Source of the DNA: Candidatus Aerophobota bacterium
GTDB lineage: Bacteria; Aerophobota; Aerophobia; Aerophobales; B3-G15
Direction of reading: 5' to 3'
Length of the DNA stretch: 64,000 nucleotides
Assembly (NCBI GenBank): GCA_030615365.1
Contig: JAUWZM010000002.1
Location: 1-64,000, forward strand
Shown here: positions 62,606 to 64,000 of the stretch, piece by piece
Layout: each line of letters starts with the position of its first letter
Numbering within the stretch: position 1 is the stretch's first letter
The notes under the pieces: generated by a model
The model's input: only the letters and a program-made list of their open reading frames with translations
Told to the model about the DNA's origin: nothing
Databases searched by the model: none
Position numbers and translations under genes: made by a program

Positions 62606-63796
62606 TCATATCTCTTTTGCCTTTGTGAGGGCAAACCTTGTACAAAAGGGGCCAATAATTTCATAGACTACGGTGGTGGCAACAATGGTGGTAAAAATCA
62701 TTCCGCCAATTTGAGGAAACTCAGCCTTGGCAATTAAAGCTACCCCCAAGGCAACACCAGCTTGAGGAACCAACCCGAATCCTAAGTATTTTCTCACCGA
62801 GGCAGGCGCCTTTGATAGATATCCCCCTAAAGAGGCTCCAGATAACTTACCAACTACTCGGAAGCCAAGATAAGCAAGACCTGCTAATCCTAATTTCCCC
62901 AATAATTCAATTTCTAAATTTGCTCCTGCTAAAACAAAGAAAAAAAGATAAAAGAGAAAATCAACTGTTTTTAAGCTATTGAAGAATTTAAAACTCTCTT
63001 TATTGATATTAACCAAGACTGCCCCAAAGAACATATTGGTTAAAAGAACTGAAAAATGAAAATAACTGGCTATGCCTGCGTTCAAAAAGATGAAACCCAG
63101 AGTATAGATAAGAAGATTCGTTCCTCTTTTAATATAACGGGAAAAATAAGAAAAGATGAGGGCAACTCCTGCCCCCAAAGCAAAGGAACCTCCAATTCTT
63201 AAAAGAGAATAAAGAGATATTTTCGCTAAATAAAAGCTCTCTGATAGGAGCCCTGAAAATTTTAAAAGAGGACTTGTTAAGGCTTGAGCAATAGCCAAAG
63301 ATACAGAAAAGATAATTAAACACCAGGCATCATCAATCGCTACTACTCCCAAAAGAGTATTCGTTAAAGTTCCTTTAGCTTTATATTCCTTAATAATCAT
63401 TACTGTTGCTGCAGGTGCAGTAGCAGAGGATATACCCCCGAAGATTAGGGCAAGCGAGAGAGGCTTTTTTAAAAGAAAAAAGAAGACGAATGTAACGCAG
63501 AGGAAAGCGCCGCAGGCCTCTAAGATAGAAATGTAAAAGATTGATTTTCCAATTTTAGAAAGATTTTTTTTGGAAAAGTTCTGTCCAAGACCAAAAGCAA
63601 TAATGCTTAAAACAATATTGGAAATCAAATTGGATGCCTGAAAAATCTGTTTAGAGACCAAATTAAAGACTTCTGGGCCAATTAGAATACCCAGGAGAAG
63701 ATAAGCTGTCACTGCAGGAAATTTTACTTTTCGCAATAGACTCTGTGCTAAAAGTGCAGCTAATAGAATAACAGCAAATGATAAAATTATATTCAT
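62606..63796 (-). CDS. Cation/proton antiporter, CPA2 family
   Basis: A 396-residue integral membrane protein with 11-12 TM helices and no soluble NAD-binding tail, consistent with KefB-type sodium or potassium/proton exchangers. Key features: KFPAVTAYLLLGILIGPE near the N-terminus, SSATAPAATVMIIKEYKAKG and the ion-site VVAIDDAWCLI, plus GLVPQAGVALGVALIA near the C-terminus. It is the downstream member of a tandem pair with the gene cut by the window edge, which encodes a clearly similar C-terminus. Confidence 0.9.
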   Translation of the reverse strand: MNIILSFAVILLAALLAQSLLRKVKFPAVTAYLLLGILIGPEVFNLVSKQIFQASNLISNIVLSIIAFGLGQNFSKKNLSKIGKSIFYISILEACGAFLCVTFVFFFLLKKPLSLALIFGGISSATAPAATVMIIKEYKAKGTLTNTLLGVVAIDDAWCLIIFSVSLAIAQALTSPLLKFSGLLSESFYLAKISLYSLLRIGGSFALGAGVALIFSYFSRYIKRGTNLLIYTLGFIFLNAGIASYFHFSVLLTNMFFGAVLVNINKESFKFFNSLKTVDFLFYLFFFVLAGANLEIELLGKLGLAGLAYLGFRVVGKLSGASLGGYLSKAPASVRKYLGFGLVPQAGVALGVALIAKAEFPQIGGMIFTTIVATTVVYEIIGPFCTRFALTKAKEI

Positions 63797-63813
63797 TATA
63801 AAAACCTCTTGTC

Positions 63814-64000
63814 TTAAGAAATCTCTGCTTCCTCTGCCTTTAGAATAGCATATCTTGTTAAAGGCGGTGCAATCAATTCATTTATAATGACAGAGGCTAA
63901 TATAGCGCTTACCATTATGTTTCCTATGACTGAAAAGGCAGAATGCTGCTTGGCCAGCATAGCTAATCCCACGGTGACTCCAGCTTTTGGCAACAGGCCA
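63814..64000 (-). CDS. Second CPA2 antiporter, C-terminal part only
   Basis: The minus strand from 63999 reads GLLPKAGVTVGLAMLAKQ, then VSAILASVIINELIAPPLTR and ends KAEEAEIS with a stop at 63814. This matches the end of the adjacent CPA2 protein, so two paralogous antiporters are encoded in tandem. The N-terminal part lies beyond the window. Confidence 0.8.
   Translation of the reverse strand, partial: GLLPKAGVTVGLAMLAKQHSAFSVIGNIMVSAILASVIINELIAPPLTRYAILKAEEAEIS

Overview
The window reads as chromosomal DNA of an uncultured, AT-rich (coding GC roughly high 30s percent by eye), Gram-negative-type (diderm) bacterium. Pointers to an outer membrane are TolC-like proteins, a YjbH-like barrel candidate, an RND pump, a periplasmic Deg protease and a bacterial alpha-2-macroglobulin paired with penicillin-binding protein 1C. 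The lineage cannot be fixed by reading alone. The mix (non-mevalonate isoprenoid genes, family-5 binding proteins, UroD-type methyltransferases, palindromic intergenic repeats) fits a candidate-phylum organism of anoxic sediment or subsurface, but that is inference.

Layout. 1-7.8 kb (minus strand): exopolysaccharide block with a broken GDP-mannose dehydratase, a ParB-like protein, an S23 four-helix protein between simple repeats, a CpsB-type phosphatase, a Wzz/BY-kinase, two half-size TolC-like paralogues and a probable outer-membrane barrel. 7.8-9.1 kb: a c-di-GMP-I riboswitch with terminator pointing the other way, a small secreted protein, and an orphan small RNA with its own promoter and terminator. 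9.2-13.9 kb: isoprenoid genes ispE-ispD-ispG (ispG lacks its Fe-S domain), a cupin, a membrane protein, three tRNAs (Met, fMet, Leu) and cutA. 14.3-17.7 kb: a GC-rich RND transporter. 17.9-24.2 kb: a peptide/sugar-type binding protein, aldo/keto reductase, TPR protein, nitroreductase and a stand-alone GMP synthase ATPase subunit. 24.9-32.7 kb: pbpC plus alpha-2-macroglobulin. 33.3-38.1 kb: ABC-2 exporter, small membrane proteins, a transglutaminase-like protein and a winged-helix regulator with an operator-like palindrome.

38.3-58.5 kb (plus strand) is the most unusual part. It is a catabolic island assembled from repeated modules: family-5 binding proteins (two intact here, one at 18-20 kb, one reduced to its last codons), four divergent UroD-family methyltransferase-like proteins, two Asp-box sialidase-fold proteins, a GH5-like hydrolase, a six-hairpin-type protein, a fucose/arabinose-isomerase-like protein, and LacI regulators (one intact, one 206-bp partial duplication, one decayed copy). 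Modules are separated by a repeated palindromic element that can fold as a three-way junction. No ABC permease, ATPase or corrinoid protein is encoded nearby. I infer uptake and breakdown of an unusual, perhaps O-methylated, glycan; this is a hypothesis.

58.8-64 kb: Deg protease, nitroreductase, HAD hydrolase and two tandem CPA2 antiporters, the second cut by the window edge. Decayed copies of one short coding element (encoding THRPALIAAALWK or a close variant) occur at 24.5, 55.4 and 62.5 kb.
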